From the NCBI GenBank assembly GCA_964628385.1, contig CAZVOD010000014.1, positions 7,840 through 71,839 on the forward strand: 64,000 nt of DNA, in the 5' to 3' direction. The translations under genes were made by a program, and so were the position numbers. Shown piece after piece: positions 51,001 through 60,082 of this stretch. How positions within the stretch are numbered: position 1 is the first letter of the stretch; each line of letters opens with the position of its first letter. The DNA is from JANQPA01 sp964628385. GTDB taxonomy: Bacteria; Bacteroidota; Bacteroidia; Chitinophagales; Saprospiraceae. The notes under the pieces were generated by a model, which saw nothing but the letters and a program-made list of their open reading frames with translations, was not told the origin of the DNA and did no database searches.

Positions 51001-52245
51001 ATGGATAAAGAAATAAAAAAGAAAAGTAACAAGTTAGTCTGGAAAATAGCTGCCGCCATATTACTACTGGCCTTGACGGGATATACCGTTGTTTCTGCTA
51101 TGGATAAAGCTACCATGACCATAGAAAAAGACAGGGTTTTATTCACTGAAGTCAGGAATGATCAATTTTATGAGTACATCAGCATTACCGGTAATATTGA
51201 GCCGGCCAACAGCTATTTGGTTGACAGTAAAATTTCTGGAACTGTACAACGGGTGATGGCCGAATCCGGTGATGAACTACTGGAAGGAGATACATTGCTA
51301 CAGTTAGTAAATGCTGATTTGCGCCTGGAGGTAATGCAGCGGGAATCGCAACTGATCGAGCAGTTAAACAACCAGGCGCAGACCAAAATTTTGCTCAATC
51401 AAAACAACCTCAGTCAACGAGAGCAGGTTATTGAGATCAATTACCAGATTGAGCTCCAGACTCAGCTTTACGAAAGGAATAAGCCCCTTTTTGAGCAAGG
51501 GGTCATTTCTGAGAGCACTTTTGAGCCTATTGCCAGTCGATACGAATACTTACAAAAGAGAAGAACACTCATACAGCAAACCTACCAGACTGATTCTATA
51601 GCCCGGAGCATACAACTGCGTCAGATTGATGATTCTGAAGTTCGCATAGCTGATAATCTGGATGCGGTACAACAAATTCTGAACCGCCTTTACATTATTA
51701 CGCCCGTTGGCGGGCAGCTCAGTGATTTTGAAATACAGGTAGGAGAGGCCGTTGAAAGTGGTCAACGACTGGGGCAGGTATTTAGCTTGAAGCGTCCCAA
51801 AATTACGGCTGAGGTAGATGAATTTTACCTCAATAAAGTGGCTGTGGGCCAGCCTGGTATTACAGTCATCAACAACGACACTATAGATTTGGTGGTGGAA
51901 AAGGTTTTTCCTTCGGTTGAAGAGGGCGCTTTTCAAATTGAAATTGGCCTCAGAGCACCGGATTCGACCGGTCAGCAGTTTATTAAGGGTCAAACACTGA
52001 GGATCAGCCTGTTTTTTGGGCAACCTTCGGAGACTGTACTTTTAGCTAGCGGCAATTTTTATAATTCTACAGGGGGCAACTGGGTCTATGTGGTAAACGG
52101 TGATCAGGCAGAAAAGAAAAATATCAAGCTGGGTAGGCGCAACCCAAAGCATTTCGAAGTGCTGGAAGGGTTAAAACCGGGAGAGAAGGTCATTATTTCC
52201 AGTTATGATAACTATAAAAATTACGAAACTATTAAACTCAACTAG
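51001..52245 (+). CDS. Membrane fusion protein (HlyD/MacA type efflux adaptor)
   Basis: A 414-residue periplasmic adaptor. One N-terminal membrane anchor (about 12-32) is followed by a split lipoyl-like domain (TGNIEPANSYLVDSKISGTVQRVMAESGDELLEGDTLL), a long coiled-coil hairpin (about 100-210) and the returning strand IITPVGGQLSDFEIQVGEAVESGQRLGQV. A beta-barrel region and the C-terminal GGNWVYVVNGDQAEKKNIKLGRRN...EVLEGLKPGEKVI follow. First gene of an efflux operon; the ATPase gene starts 2 bases after its stop. A TATTTTTG box at 50872-50879 may be its promoter. Confidence 0.92.
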   Translation: MDKEIKKKSNKLVWKIAAAILLLALTGYTVVSAMDKATMTIEKDRVLFTEVRNDQFYEYISITGNIEPANSYLVDSKISGTVQRVMAESGDELLEGDTLLQLVNADLRLEVMQRESQLIEQLNNQAQTKILLNQNNLSQREQVIEINYQIELQTQLYERNKPLFEQGVISESTFEPIASRYEYLQKRRTLIQQTYQTDSIARSIQLRQIDDSEVRIADNLDAVQQILNRLYIITPVGGQLSDFEIQVGEAVESGQRLGQVFSLKRPKITAEVDEFYLNKVAVGQPGITVINNDTIDLVVEKVFPSVEEGAFQIEIGLRAPDSTGQQFIKGQTLRISLFFGQPSETVLLASGNFYNSTGGNWVYVVNGDQAEKKNIKLGRRNPKHFEVLEGLKPGEKVIISSYDNYKNYETIKLN

Positions 52246-52247
52246 AT

Positions 52248-52970
52248 ATGACAATTAATGGTCAAAAGCAGCCTGTGATTGAAATGCGGGACGTGTACAA
52301 ATATCACTACACCGAAAAGCTTGAAACAGCTGCTATTAATGGAGTAGATCTGGATATTCACAGTGGAGAATTTGTGGCTATCATGGGTCCATCAGGCAGT
52401 GGTAAATCTACTTTACTGAATCTTATTGGTATGATAGATAATGTGTCTTCAGGAACTTATCTATTCAAAGGACAAGATATTTCCAACCTTTCTAAGAGAG
52501 CTAAGTCCAACTTGAGAAAGGGCAATATTGGCTTTGTTTTCCAAAGCTTTAACCTCATTGATGAGCTTACAGCTTACGAAAATGTGGAATTGCCACTCAT
52601 TTATTTGAAAATGCCTTCCCGCGAGAGAAAAAAGAGAGTAGAAGAAGCGCTGGAAAACCTTGAAATGATGCATAGGAAAGATCACTATCCACAGCAACTT
52701 TCCGGGGGGCAACAGCAGCGAGTGGCTATAGCCAGAGCGATAGTCATACAGCCATCTCTGATTCTGGCAGACGAACCCACGGGTAATCTGGATTCAGAAA
52801 ACTCAAAGACTGTGATGAATAAGCTCAATTATTTTCATCAGCAGGGGGCAACAATCGTCATGGTGACCCACTCCGAGGAGGATGCCAGCCATGCCCAGCG
52901 TATTATTGAGTTATTTGATGGGAAAACCCTGCTTTCTGAAAAGCAGTATCTAAAGGCCAATCAGGAATAA
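52248..52970 (+). CDS. ABC transporter ATP-binding protein (MacB type)
   Basis: A 240-residue ATPase driving a MacB/FtsX-type permease. Walker A GPSGSGKSTLLNLIG, Q-loop GFVFQSFNLIDELT, signature LSGGQQQRVAIARAI, Walker B LILADEPTGNLDSE and the H-loop MVTHSEED are all intact. It lies 2 bases after the adaptor gene and 59 bases before the PadR gene. Likely partner of the large permease at 53400. Confidence 0.95.
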   Translation: MTINGQKQPVIEMRDVYKYHYTEKLETAAINGVDLDIHSGEFVAIMGPSGSGKSTLLNLIGMIDNVSSGTYLFKGQDISNLSKRAKSNLRKGNIGFVFQSFNLIDELTAYENVELPLIYLKMPSRERKKRVEEALENLEMMHRKDHYPQQLSGGQQQRVAIARAIVIQPSLILADEPTGNLDSENSKTVMNKLNYFHQQGATIVMVTHSEEDASHAQRIIELFDGKTLLSEKQYLKANQE

Positions 52971-53029
52971 ACACGCCCTTTGTGGGTATTGGAAAAAATA
53001 AAAAAATCAGCATTAAATCAATATAACAT

Positions 53030-53392
53030 ATGGCTACTAAAGCACTCGTCGCCGCCTCCACCAAGCCTTTAATCTTATCAATTCTCTCTTATGGTGAAAA
53101 TTATGGCTACCGGATTATCAAGGAGGTAGAGCGGCTTTCTGAAGGGGAACTCAACTGGACAGACGCCATGCTCTATCCGGTTTTACATAGAATGGAAAAA
53201 GAAAAACTGATCGCTTCCAGCTGGGTAAAAACAGAGACCGGCAGGAAACGGAAATACTACAAGATCACACCAGATGGTTTGAAGCAATTGGAGAAAGAAC
53301 GCGCTCAATGGCTAAACGTCAACCGTGTTTTTGTTAAGCTGTGGGGTATGACAGATGAGCCTTATCAACCAAATTTTGATTACAATTTATAA
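53030..53392 (+). CDS. PadR family transcriptional regulator
   Basis: A 120-residue winged-helix repressor of the PadR-s1 type. LILSILSYGENYGYRIIKEVERLSEGELNWTDAMLYPVLHRMEKEKLIASSWV and the wing TGRKRKYYKITPDGLKQLEKE are diagnostic; the C-terminal dimerisation helix is short. PadR proteins usually repress adjacent efflux genes and are released by a small molecule. It lies inside the operon, 7 bases before the permease gene, so it is probably autoregulatory. Confidence 0.93.
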   Translation: MATKALVAASTKPLILSILSYGENYGYRIIKEVERLSEGELNWTDAMLYPVLHRMEKEKLIASSWVKTETGRKRKYYKITPDGLKQLEKERAQWLNVNRVFVKLWGMTDEPYQPNFDYNL

Positions 53393-53399
53393 AAGAGAT

Positions 53400-56105
53400 A
53401 TGACTTTCGATATAGACCAAGCTGTCCAGGAATGGCGCAGAAAATTACAAAAGTATAAAGGCATGGAGCCTGGATTTGTCGAGGAACTAGCCAGTAGTCT
53501 CTATGATCGTTATGAAGAATACCTTATCAGGGGAGAGTCAGAAGAGCAGGCTTTCGAGAAAGCCAAAAAGGCCGTTATGCCCAATCCACGTACGGCATCA
53601 CTGGAGTTTGAAAAAGCTAGCAGTTACGGTAATTTGTATACCGTTAGTATGTCTGGTTTTATCTTTTTGCTTCCCAATTATTTCAAAGTAGCTACACGCA
53701 ACCTGATGCGAAAGCGCTTTTATAACCTGATCAACTTCGTTTGCCTAGCCGTAGGTATTGGTTGTGCAGCCCTGGCTGTCATGTATATCAACTACGAGAC
53801 AAGTTATGACAAGTTCATTCCTGAGGTGGACCGAAAATACAGGCTAGGACAAAGTTTCAGGTCACAGGATTACAGCGTCTTCAGTTTTAATGGATACTGG
53901 GGAGCGGAGCCCGAAGTTCAAATGAAGCAAAATAATGGTTTTAAAAATGTTAAAGGTGTAGAAGATGCCTGTCAGTTTTATACGTTTGGAACCGCTAATT
54001 TTGTGACTATAGACAATAAAAAGCTGCCTACCGAAGATTTGCTGCACACCAATACAGCCATGGCCTTCATTGACTTTTTTGACTGGTCATTTATTATTGG
54101 TTCAAAAGAAGATTTCAGTAATAACCTTAATACCGCTATTTTGACGGAAGTTCAGGCAGAGCGCTTTTACGGATCTGACTGGAAGGAAAAAGATATCCTG
54201 GATCAGACCTTGATCACGGGTGACAACTTGTACACTATCAAGGGCGTAATTGAAAATATACCACCAAACTGTCATTTTACTTTTAGTATAGCTCTTCATA
54301 AAGATAAAATTGAGTATTGGGGATCGCGCTCCTACATTAAAATAGCCAAAGATGAAGATCCTGAGGTAGTAAGAACTCGAATTAACGAAAGTATGCCTTC
54401 TATCAATACTCGATTGGCAGAGAGTGATTTATTCAATGGAGTGGTTTTTCAAAATGTAGCTTCTATCCATTTAAATTCTGATATCCTTTATGAGCTCAAG
54501 CCACCAGGAGATAAGCGCTACTTGTATATTATCGGAATTATTTCCGGGATTATCCTGCTTCTGACCATTAGTAACTATACCAATCTTTCTATTGCCCTGA
54601 ATTCGGGAAGAACCCGCGAAATAGGAATGCGCAAAATCTTTGGGGCTAGCGACACCCAGATTTCCAACCAATTTTTAATGGAATCTATATTGCTGTCAGT
54701 GCTTACGCTACCGGTCGTAGCGCTAGGGTTGTGGGTATTAATACCTTACTTCAACGAATTTATGGGGACAGAGCTAGAGGAAAATGTTGTTCAGAGTAGC
54801 TGGTTTTGGTTTATTCTTTTGGCCGTTGGAGTAGGAGTTGGCCTGCTGGCTAGTGTTTATCCGGCTATTTTCCTGGCTAAGCACCGCATAGTGAATTTAT
54901 TTAGAGGAAATTTGATGAAAAATAGTTCATCGAGCGGATTGTCCATTCGGAAAGCTATCATCACCTTTCAGTTTATGCTTCTGATAGGCCTTTGCAGCCT
55001 GACATTATTTGTCAATCAACAACTGCGATATATCCAGGAATCTGATCTTGGTTTTGATCAGGAACAGGTACTCTATGTGAATTTGTCAGAAGACAGCTTA
55101 AAATATCAGGCTTTCAAAAATGAGCTGCTGAGTATTCCAGAAGTAACGGGAGTGGGAACGGGTTCTCCTCTTGGACGCAATCCTTTCAATCAAACGACCT
55201 ATAAGCTGGATAATACTGCTGAAGTATTTGATGACGCTTATGATATCAGTTTGACTTATTCGTCCGTAAAACTACTGGATATTGAGACTTCTGTGCCGGA
55301 GTATATCAACAATCCCGAGCAGGCTCCTGATAATGTAGTATTGATCAATCAAACACTGGTAGACAAATTCACCAGCACTTTTAATCTAACCAGGGAAGAG
55401 TTGATCGGTCGTACTATTATAGAAGAACCTGAATATACGGATGAAGAGACCGGTAGTGTGGGGTTCCCTTTTCCCATAGCTGGTACATTCAAGGATATTC
55501 AGATGTTTTCTATGAGAGAAAAAATTACGCCAATGTTTTTGACGGTGTATAAGAATCCTGGCTATGCCGGATGGGTGGCGATCTCTTACACCGGGCTGGC
55601 CCCTAATGAGATCATCAAAAAATCCAAAGAGAAGTTTGAGGCGATGGGTATGAATAAAACCTTTGTATACACCTTTCTTTCTCAGAATATAGAGGAGTTA
55701 TACGAAAAAGAGCGTCGCATTGCCAGGTTGAGTATTTACTTTAGTTTGGTCGCATTTATAGTGGCGGTTATAGGGTTGATTGCTTTAACGGCTTTTCTAA
55801 CAAGACTTAAGCGGAAGGAAATAGGTATAAGAAACATACTTGGGGCCTCCCAGCTAGATATATTAAAACGTTTCAACAAGGAATACCTCTGGTTGATATT
55901 AATGGCTTTGATTCTGGCTTCTCCGATTACGTATTTAGGAGTATCAAGGTGGCTGGAAGGCTTTGCTTACCGGATTTCTATCAATCCGACTGTATTTGTT
56001 TTAGCGGGTCTCATCACTTTACTCATTACGGTATTGGCCGTAAGTCTGATGACGCTCAGAGTATCACAAGCTATTCCTGTAGAGACATTACAGGAAGATC
56101 AGTAG
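53400..56105 (+). CDS. MacB/FtsX-type ABC transporter permease with N-terminal prefix domain
   Basis: A 901-residue permease. The ATG at 53400 is preferred to an earlier start overlapping padR. A soluble helical prefix (about 1-80, VQEWRRKLQKY...FVEELASSLYDRYEEYLIRGESEEQAFEKAKKAV) is typical of permeases paired with PadR. Then come two FtsX/MacB_PCD halves: LMRKRFYNLINFVCLAVGIGCAALAVMYINYETSYDKF, TREIGMRKIFGASDTQISNQFLMES and, in the second half, KRKEIGIRNILGASQLDILKRFNKEY. About eight membrane segments in total. Probable export of an antimicrobial, peptide or lipid; the substrate is unknown. Confidence 0.92.
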   Translation: MTFDIDQAVQEWRRKLQKYKGMEPGFVEELASSLYDRYEEYLIRGESEEQAFEKAKKAVMPNPRTASLEFEKASSYGNLYTVSMSGFIFLLPNYFKVATRNLMRKRFYNLINFVCLAVGIGCAALAVMYINYETSYDKFIPEVDRKYRLGQSFRSQDYSVFSFNGYWGAEPEVQMKQNNGFKNVKGVEDACQFYTFGTANFVTIDNKKLPTEDLLHTNTAMAFIDFFDWSFIIGSKEDFSNNLNTAILTEVQAERFYGSDWKEKDILDQTLITGDNLYTIKGVIENIPPNCHFTFSIALHKDKIEYWGSRSYIKIAKDEDPEVVRTRINESMPSINTRLAESDLFNGVVFQNVASIHLNSDILYELKPPGDKRYLYIIGIISGIILLLTISNYTNLSIALNSGRTREIGMRKIFGASDTQISNQFLMESILLSVLTLPVVALGLWVLIPYFNEFMGTELEENVVQSSWFWFILLAVGVGVGLLASVYPAIFLAKHRIVNLFRGNLMKNSSSSGLSIRKAIITFQFMLLIGLCSLTLFVNQQLRYIQESDLGFDQEQVLYVNLSEDSLKYQAFKNELLSIPEVTGVGTGSPLGRNPFNQTTYKLDNTAEVFDDAYDISLTYSSVKLLDIETSVPEYINNPEQAPDNVVLINQTLVDKFTSTFNLTREELIGRTIIEEPEYTDEETGSVGFPFPIAGTFKDIQMFSMREKITPMFLTVYKNPGYAGWVAISYTGLAPNEIIKKSKEKFEAMGMNKTFVYTFLSQNIEELYEKERRIARLSIYFSLVAFIVAVIGLIALTAFLTRLKRKEIGIRNILGASQLDILKRFNKEYLWLILMALILASPITYLGVSRWLEGFAYRISINPTVFVLAGLITLLITVLAVSLMTLRVSQAIPVETLQEDQ

Positions 56106-56132
56106 ACTTATAATAAAGCGAAAAGACAAAAT

Positions 56133-57322
56133 ATGACTTTAAGACAATCAATTAAGCTGGTCATGCTGCCTATTGCAGTACTGGTAATGGCATGCCAGCC
56201 ACAAAAAGAAAAGCCATCTATTGATGGGACTTATGAGCTGCAAATGGATAACGGTATCACCTTCGATATACAATTAGTTACTTCGATTGACGGGGCAGTT
56301 ATGGTAGCATGGCTAGCCGGGAAGAGAAGCCGTTAAAAGCGCCTCTTGTTCTGGTTGAAGAGACCGTTGATAGCTTATACTTCAACCTCTGGACGGGCCG
56401 GATGAATTTCTCTGTTGCAAAAGATAAAGACATGATGACCGGTACCGGGCTGATTAGAGATAAGGTACGCCGCATAGAAATGAAAAAAGTAAATACACAG
56501 ATAAGTAAAGCTTTGGAAAGCTCTGCTGAGCAAGTTCCGCTCGACCTGAAAGCAGAAGCTCCGGCTTTCACGGCTCATAAAAAAGATGGTCGTTTTTATT
56601 TGATTGGCTGGAGGGACCATGATATCTACCTCGTAAGAGAAACAGATGCAGGGTTTGAGCAAAAGCTGGTTTATTATGATCCGGAACAATACATTTTTAG
56701 TTCTATTGGGCTTTCACCGGATGAACAAATCCTGGTAGCGCACGGCAGTGAAATCGGGGCAGATGGAAAAGATGAGGGCGGATCTATTTTTTTATTACAT
56801 CTCAAAAATGACACGGAAATTGATTCCATTGAACGCTTGTCTGATGATGTCAACACACCGAGCTACGATAATTTTGCTGATTTTACGCCTGATGGAAATA
56901 TCATTTTCAGTTCCTGGGGCCAGGCCGCTGATAACCCCGGCGCTGGTAAAGGCGATATTTATCTGGCCGTAAAAGAAGGCGATGGCTACACTACCAGGAG
57001 TTTTTCACTAGTAATTAATACGCCGGTTTCTGATGCCGGACCATTCCTGGATAGGAAGGAACGGTTTATTCTTTTCCATAAAAATAGCCGTGATCCGTTA
57101 ATGTCTGATAAAGTCTTTATCAGTACAAAAGAAAATAAGCAATGGACCAAAGCCAGAATGTTGCAGGCTGGTGTCAATACTTATTGTGCCGGACAGTACG
57201 GGGCTCGCATCGATCACTCCGGAAAATACCTTTATTTCACCAGTCACAGAAGAGGAAAGGGTTATTTGTACAGAGTTCGCACCAGTGACGTGCCGGAGCT
57301 TTCGCCATATTTTTCCATATAG
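56133..57322 (+). pseudogene. Lipoprotein with beta-propeller-like domain, split by a frameshift
   Basis: Two overlapping frames make one protein of about 396 residues. Frame 1 (56133-56336) gives a lipoprotein signal ending VLVMAC and YELQMDNGITFDIQLVTSIDG. Frame 2 (56309-57322) continues with REEKPLKAPLVLVEE, LYFNLWTGRMNFSV and then a WD40-like PD40 propeller (FSSIGLSPDEQILVAHGSE, NFADFTPDGNIIFSSWG, RIDHSGKYLYFTSHRRGKGYLYR). A single missing base in the GGGG run at 56292-56295 would explain the break: with one more G the frame reads DGGSYGSMASREEKP. Real mutation, phase variation or sequence error are all possible. Confidence 0.65.
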
Positions 57323-57364
57323 AAAGATATCTATTAGTTTATTATAAATTTTAATTTTCAAAAT

Positions 57365-58183
57365 ATGAAAGCAATCCAGCTAATTTTACTGTTGCTTGTA
57401 CTTCATGTACATACTAATTCTGCGCAACGCATCAATGAAGTGATTGATTCCCTCGGCATTAGTATAATGACCTTTAGTTTTCACCCCGACGGAGAGGTAA
57501 TTATATCTACAGGATACAACAGGGAAGATGGTTCACAGTACCTGCTACTAATCTCCGATCTGGATAAGCCCGTAGCGACTGTCGATACTTTGGCAGACAA
57601 TCGCCCTAACCGTTCGGCTTTTTCTATAGATGGCAGGTATTTACTTTATAATATCATTGATAAAATGTCTGACACTCAATACACAGTTAAGCGGTGGTAC
57701 TACGGAGATGGAAAATTTGGCCCTCCGTTTTATATCTCTGAGCAGCTTTTTTTGGACAATATGTACTACTACTACATGGATGACGAGGAGAATATATACT
57801 ACTACACTTTTTTTCGCGAAGACAGAAGTAGGGGCGGTCTGCTACTGTCCAGGTTTGAGAATGGTCGTTATCAAAAGCCGGAGATGATCTTTCCCGATCG
57901 GCCCAATGCGGTTGCTTTTTCTCCTTACTTAATGGATGAGGAAACAATGCTTTTTGTACAGCACGGCGTCAAGGATAGAACTACCGATGGGGTGTATTAC
58001 TCCATAAAAGAAGGAGATAAGTGGAAAGATCCAGTACGGCTTGAAACTTTACCTTATTGCCCGGTAATTTCTCAGGTAAACGACAAAACATTGGCCTTAC
58101 TGGAATCGGGTTCTGCTAATATTATTTTCCGTGACAAGCAGGTGCTCATGGATCAAATTGCCAAACAGGAAAGAAATAAATAG
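57365..58183 (+). CDS. Exported beta-propeller-like (PD40) protein
   Basis: A 272-residue protein with signal peptide (MKAIQLILLLLVLHVHTNSAQ). Repeated blocks of the PD40/TolB type occur: MTFSFHPDGEVIISTGYN, SAFSIDGRYLLYNI, VAFSPYLMDEETMLFVQHG. The third and later blades are less regular. No lipobox, so periplasmic or exported. It resembles the neighbours at 56133 and 58300 in design, suggesting a set of related sensors or binding proteins linked to the efflux operon. Confidence 0.7.
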   Translation: MKAIQLILLLLVLHVHTNSAQRINEVIDSLGISIMTFSFHPDGEVIISTGYNREDGSQYLLLISDLDKPVATVDTLADNRPNRSAFSIDGRYLLYNIIDKMSDTQYTVKRWYYGDGKFGPPFYISEQLFLDNMYYYYMDDEENIYYYTFFREDRSRGGLLLSRFENGRYQKPEMIFPDRPNAVAFSPYLMDEETMLFVQHGVKDRTTDGVYYSIKEGDKWKDPVRLETLPYCPVISQVNDKTLALLESGSANIIFRDKQVLMDQIAKQERNK

Positions 58184-58184
58184 G

Positions 58185-58262
58185 ATGAAAAAGCTAGTAC
58201 TGATTTTGATTGCCGGTCTCATTCTAACTCAATGTTCAAAGGAAGCCCTAGTGGCAGAGTGA
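58185..58262 (+). CDS. 25-residue mini-lipoprotein
   Basis: One base after the stop of the previous gene, an ATG at 58185 opens a 25-codon frame. It starts MKKLVLILIAGLILTQC, a complete lipoprotein signal peptide with lipobox LTQC, followed by only eight residues (SKEALVAE) and TGA. It may be a true small lipoprotein or the remains of a longer gene cut off by a stop. There is no continuation of similar type in the same frame before the next gene at 58300. Confidence 0.5.
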   Translation: MKKLVLILIAGLILTQCSKEALVAE

Positions 58263-58299
58263 GCCAGAAGGACGTATTAGACTTAAAAAAATTAGAGAC

Positions 58300-59142
58300 A
58301 TGCAAAACATAGCATTTTGGATTATTTCGTGGTTGTTCATATTTTTTGTGACCGCCACGTTTGGACAACAGGAGGACTATCGCATTTTTGAACCGGAAGT
58401 TATTTCGACAACCAATTGGAAAGAAGGATCGCCATCTGTTACTAAAGATGGCCTGACATTGGTATTTACCAGATATAAGAATTATGGTAAAAAAAATCCT
58501 TACATCGCCAAAAAGTCAAATGGAGAATGGCATGTAGAGCGGCTCAATTTTGTGGATACACTTTATAACCTGGCCATCTCTCCCGACGGAGCGGAAATTT
58601 TCTATAAGGTCAGAAAGGAAGTAAATGGTGAAGCGGAATACAGTACTTATCGGGTCAAAAGAAAAGATAAAGGCGAGTGGGGCGTTCCAAAGCAACTCCC
58701 GGGTGCGCTTTTTGAAAATGCAGGATATTTCCGGGTAGCTGAAGACGGCACGCTTTACATGTATATCAATTCTATTGCCGGAAACCCCAAGGGAATCTAC
58801 AAGTCTGAACCCGGGCCGGATGGCACCTATACTCAGCCAGAGTGGTTGAGTGATGCAGTAAGTCCATTTGGCTCCACTACATACAGCCCGGTGGTTAATA
58901 ATGATGAAAGTAAGATTATCGTTAATAGAGCTGGCCTTAGAGGTGATATGGAAGAAAAACTGGGACCTGCCGGATTGCATATTCATCAAAACCACAATGG
59001 CCAGTGGGATACTGGTACGCGTATTGAAGGAATTCCCTACACCTGGTATTCAGAAGTACTACCCGATGGCACGCTAATATTTGTCGAAAATGGCGACTTA
59101 CTAATGATCACACTGGAAGAACTTGGAATCAAGTGGAACTAG
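58300..59142 (+). CDS. Exported beta-propeller-like (PD40) protein
   Basis: A 280-residue protein with signal peptide (MQNIAFWIISWLFIFFVTATFGQ). PD40-like blades: GSPSVTKDGLTLVFTRYKN, LAISPDGAEIFYKVRKE, FRVAEDGTLYMYINS, YSPVVNNDESKIIVNRAG, EVLPDGTLIFVENGDLLMI. Third propeller-type protein of the cluster. It converges with the ydeI-like gene over a small hairpin. Confidence 0.7.
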   Translation: MQNIAFWIISWLFIFFVTATFGQQEDYRIFEPEVISTTNWKEGSPSVTKDGLTLVFTRYKNYGKKNPYIAKKSNGEWHVERLNFVDTLYNLAISPDGAEIFYKVRKEVNGEAEYSTYRVKRKDKGEWGVPKQLPGALFENAGYFRVAEDGTLYMYINSIAGNPKGIYKSEPGPDGTYTQPEWLSDAVSPFGSTTYSPVVNNDESKIIVNRAGLRGDMEEKLGPAGLHIHQNHNGQWDTGTRIEGIPYTWYSEVLPDGTLIFVENGDLLMITLEELGIKWN

Positions 59143-59164
59143 TAGCACCCGGACTTCATGTTAC

Positions 59165-59188
59165 TTCAGAGGTAGTAACGCCTCTGAA
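59165..59188. terminator. Hairpin between the PD40 gene and the YdeI-family gene
   Basis: TTCAGAGG / CCTCTGAA (59165-59172 and 59181-59188) with an 8-base loop between converging stops; A/T-rich flanks. Confidence 0.5.
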
Positions 59189-59224
59189 ATAAAATATTTA
59201 TAATGCCAGTCAACTTTTGAAGTT

Positions 59225-59803
59225 TTATACTCCCGGAATTTTTTCATTTTTAGCGGCTAATTTGGCTGCTTTTTCGATGCGATTGGCTCTGGTTTTGGCT
59301 TGCCTGGCCAGTTTGATCCAGCGCAGCGTAAAGCGCTGAACGGCGGGCGGAAAAGCATTAAAGTTGTCCAGGGTTGGCGAATTGGCCTCTAATGCGGCTA
59401 TAAAATCATCTGGCTTTACGAGGTCATCTACATCATCCATAAAATTCCAAAGGCCATTTTGTTTGGATATTTCGATTGCTTTCAGACCCGCAGGGTGCAT
59501 TTTTCCTTCTTTTTCAAGCTTCGCAACACGGTCCTTGTAGCTTTTTGCCCAATGTTGTGCTTTACGAGGAGCAATCAATTGCATGGTTCGATCCGCGTCC
59601 AGCTTTCTTCTTATCCCATCGATCCAGCCAAAGCAAAGTATTTCATCCAATATTTCCTGCACAGAAACATACTTATCAGCGACATTTTTTTTATAAGTAA
59701 CGAGCCAAATGCTCTCTTTTTGCATGTGGTTCTTTTCCAACCACTCGCGAAGCTCTGCGGCTGAGGTCACTTCTACTTTATCAAAGTTTTCTGTCTTGAT
59801 CAT
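59225..59803 (-). CDS. YdeI/OmpD-associated family protein
   Basis: A 192-residue cytosolic protein of the YdeI/OmdA family. Characteristic segments are AELREWLEKNHMQKESIWLVTYKK, YVSVQEILDEILCFGWIDGIRRKLDADRTMQLIAPRKAQHWAKSYKDRVAKLEKEGKM, and a C-terminal KTRANRIEKAAKLAAKNE. The biochemical role is not established. Single gene. Confidence 0.88.
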   Translation of the reverse strand: MIKTENFDKVEVTSAAELREWLEKNHMQKESIWLVTYKKNVADKYVSVQEILDEILCFGWIDGIRRKLDADRTMQLIAPRKAQHWAKSYKDRVAKLEKEGKMHPAGLKAIEISKQNGLWNFMDDVDDLVKPDDFIAALEANSPTLDNFNAFPPAVQRFTLRWIKLARQAKTRANRIEKAAKLAAKNEKIPGV

Positions 59804-59965
59804 AGTGGGATTGATTTATTCTTTAATCGGTATCCAAACTTCTTCTTCTGAATCAGGATTATGAACGCCTGATTTTTCCCCATTTCGAGCTTTTGACCGA
59901 TTAAGTGCTTATTTGTTATTGCTTCTATTGTAGGTTGTATGTTGTAAAGGTTGAATGGTAAAATA

Positions 59966-60003
59966 AGAAAAAAAGGCTATCCAGGTCAGTTGTGGATAGC
60001 CTT
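59966..60003 (-). terminator. Terminator of the 60-kb lipoprotein gene
   Basis: Perfect 11-bp stem AAGGCTATCCA / TGGATAGCCTT (59973-59983 and 59993-60003) and, on the minus strand, a run of T from 59974 to 59967. Confidence 0.85.
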
Positions 60004-60082
60004 TACGGGGCGAGTGTCAAAAAGGTTAATTATAACTGAAGTACTACTGAGGTTTAGACGGGGTTAGTCAGATCACTCGATT

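Noticed and set aside
53355..53399. Permease start overlapping padR
   Set aside because: The first ATG after padR (53400) begins the recognised prefix domain; the overlap adds unrelated residues.
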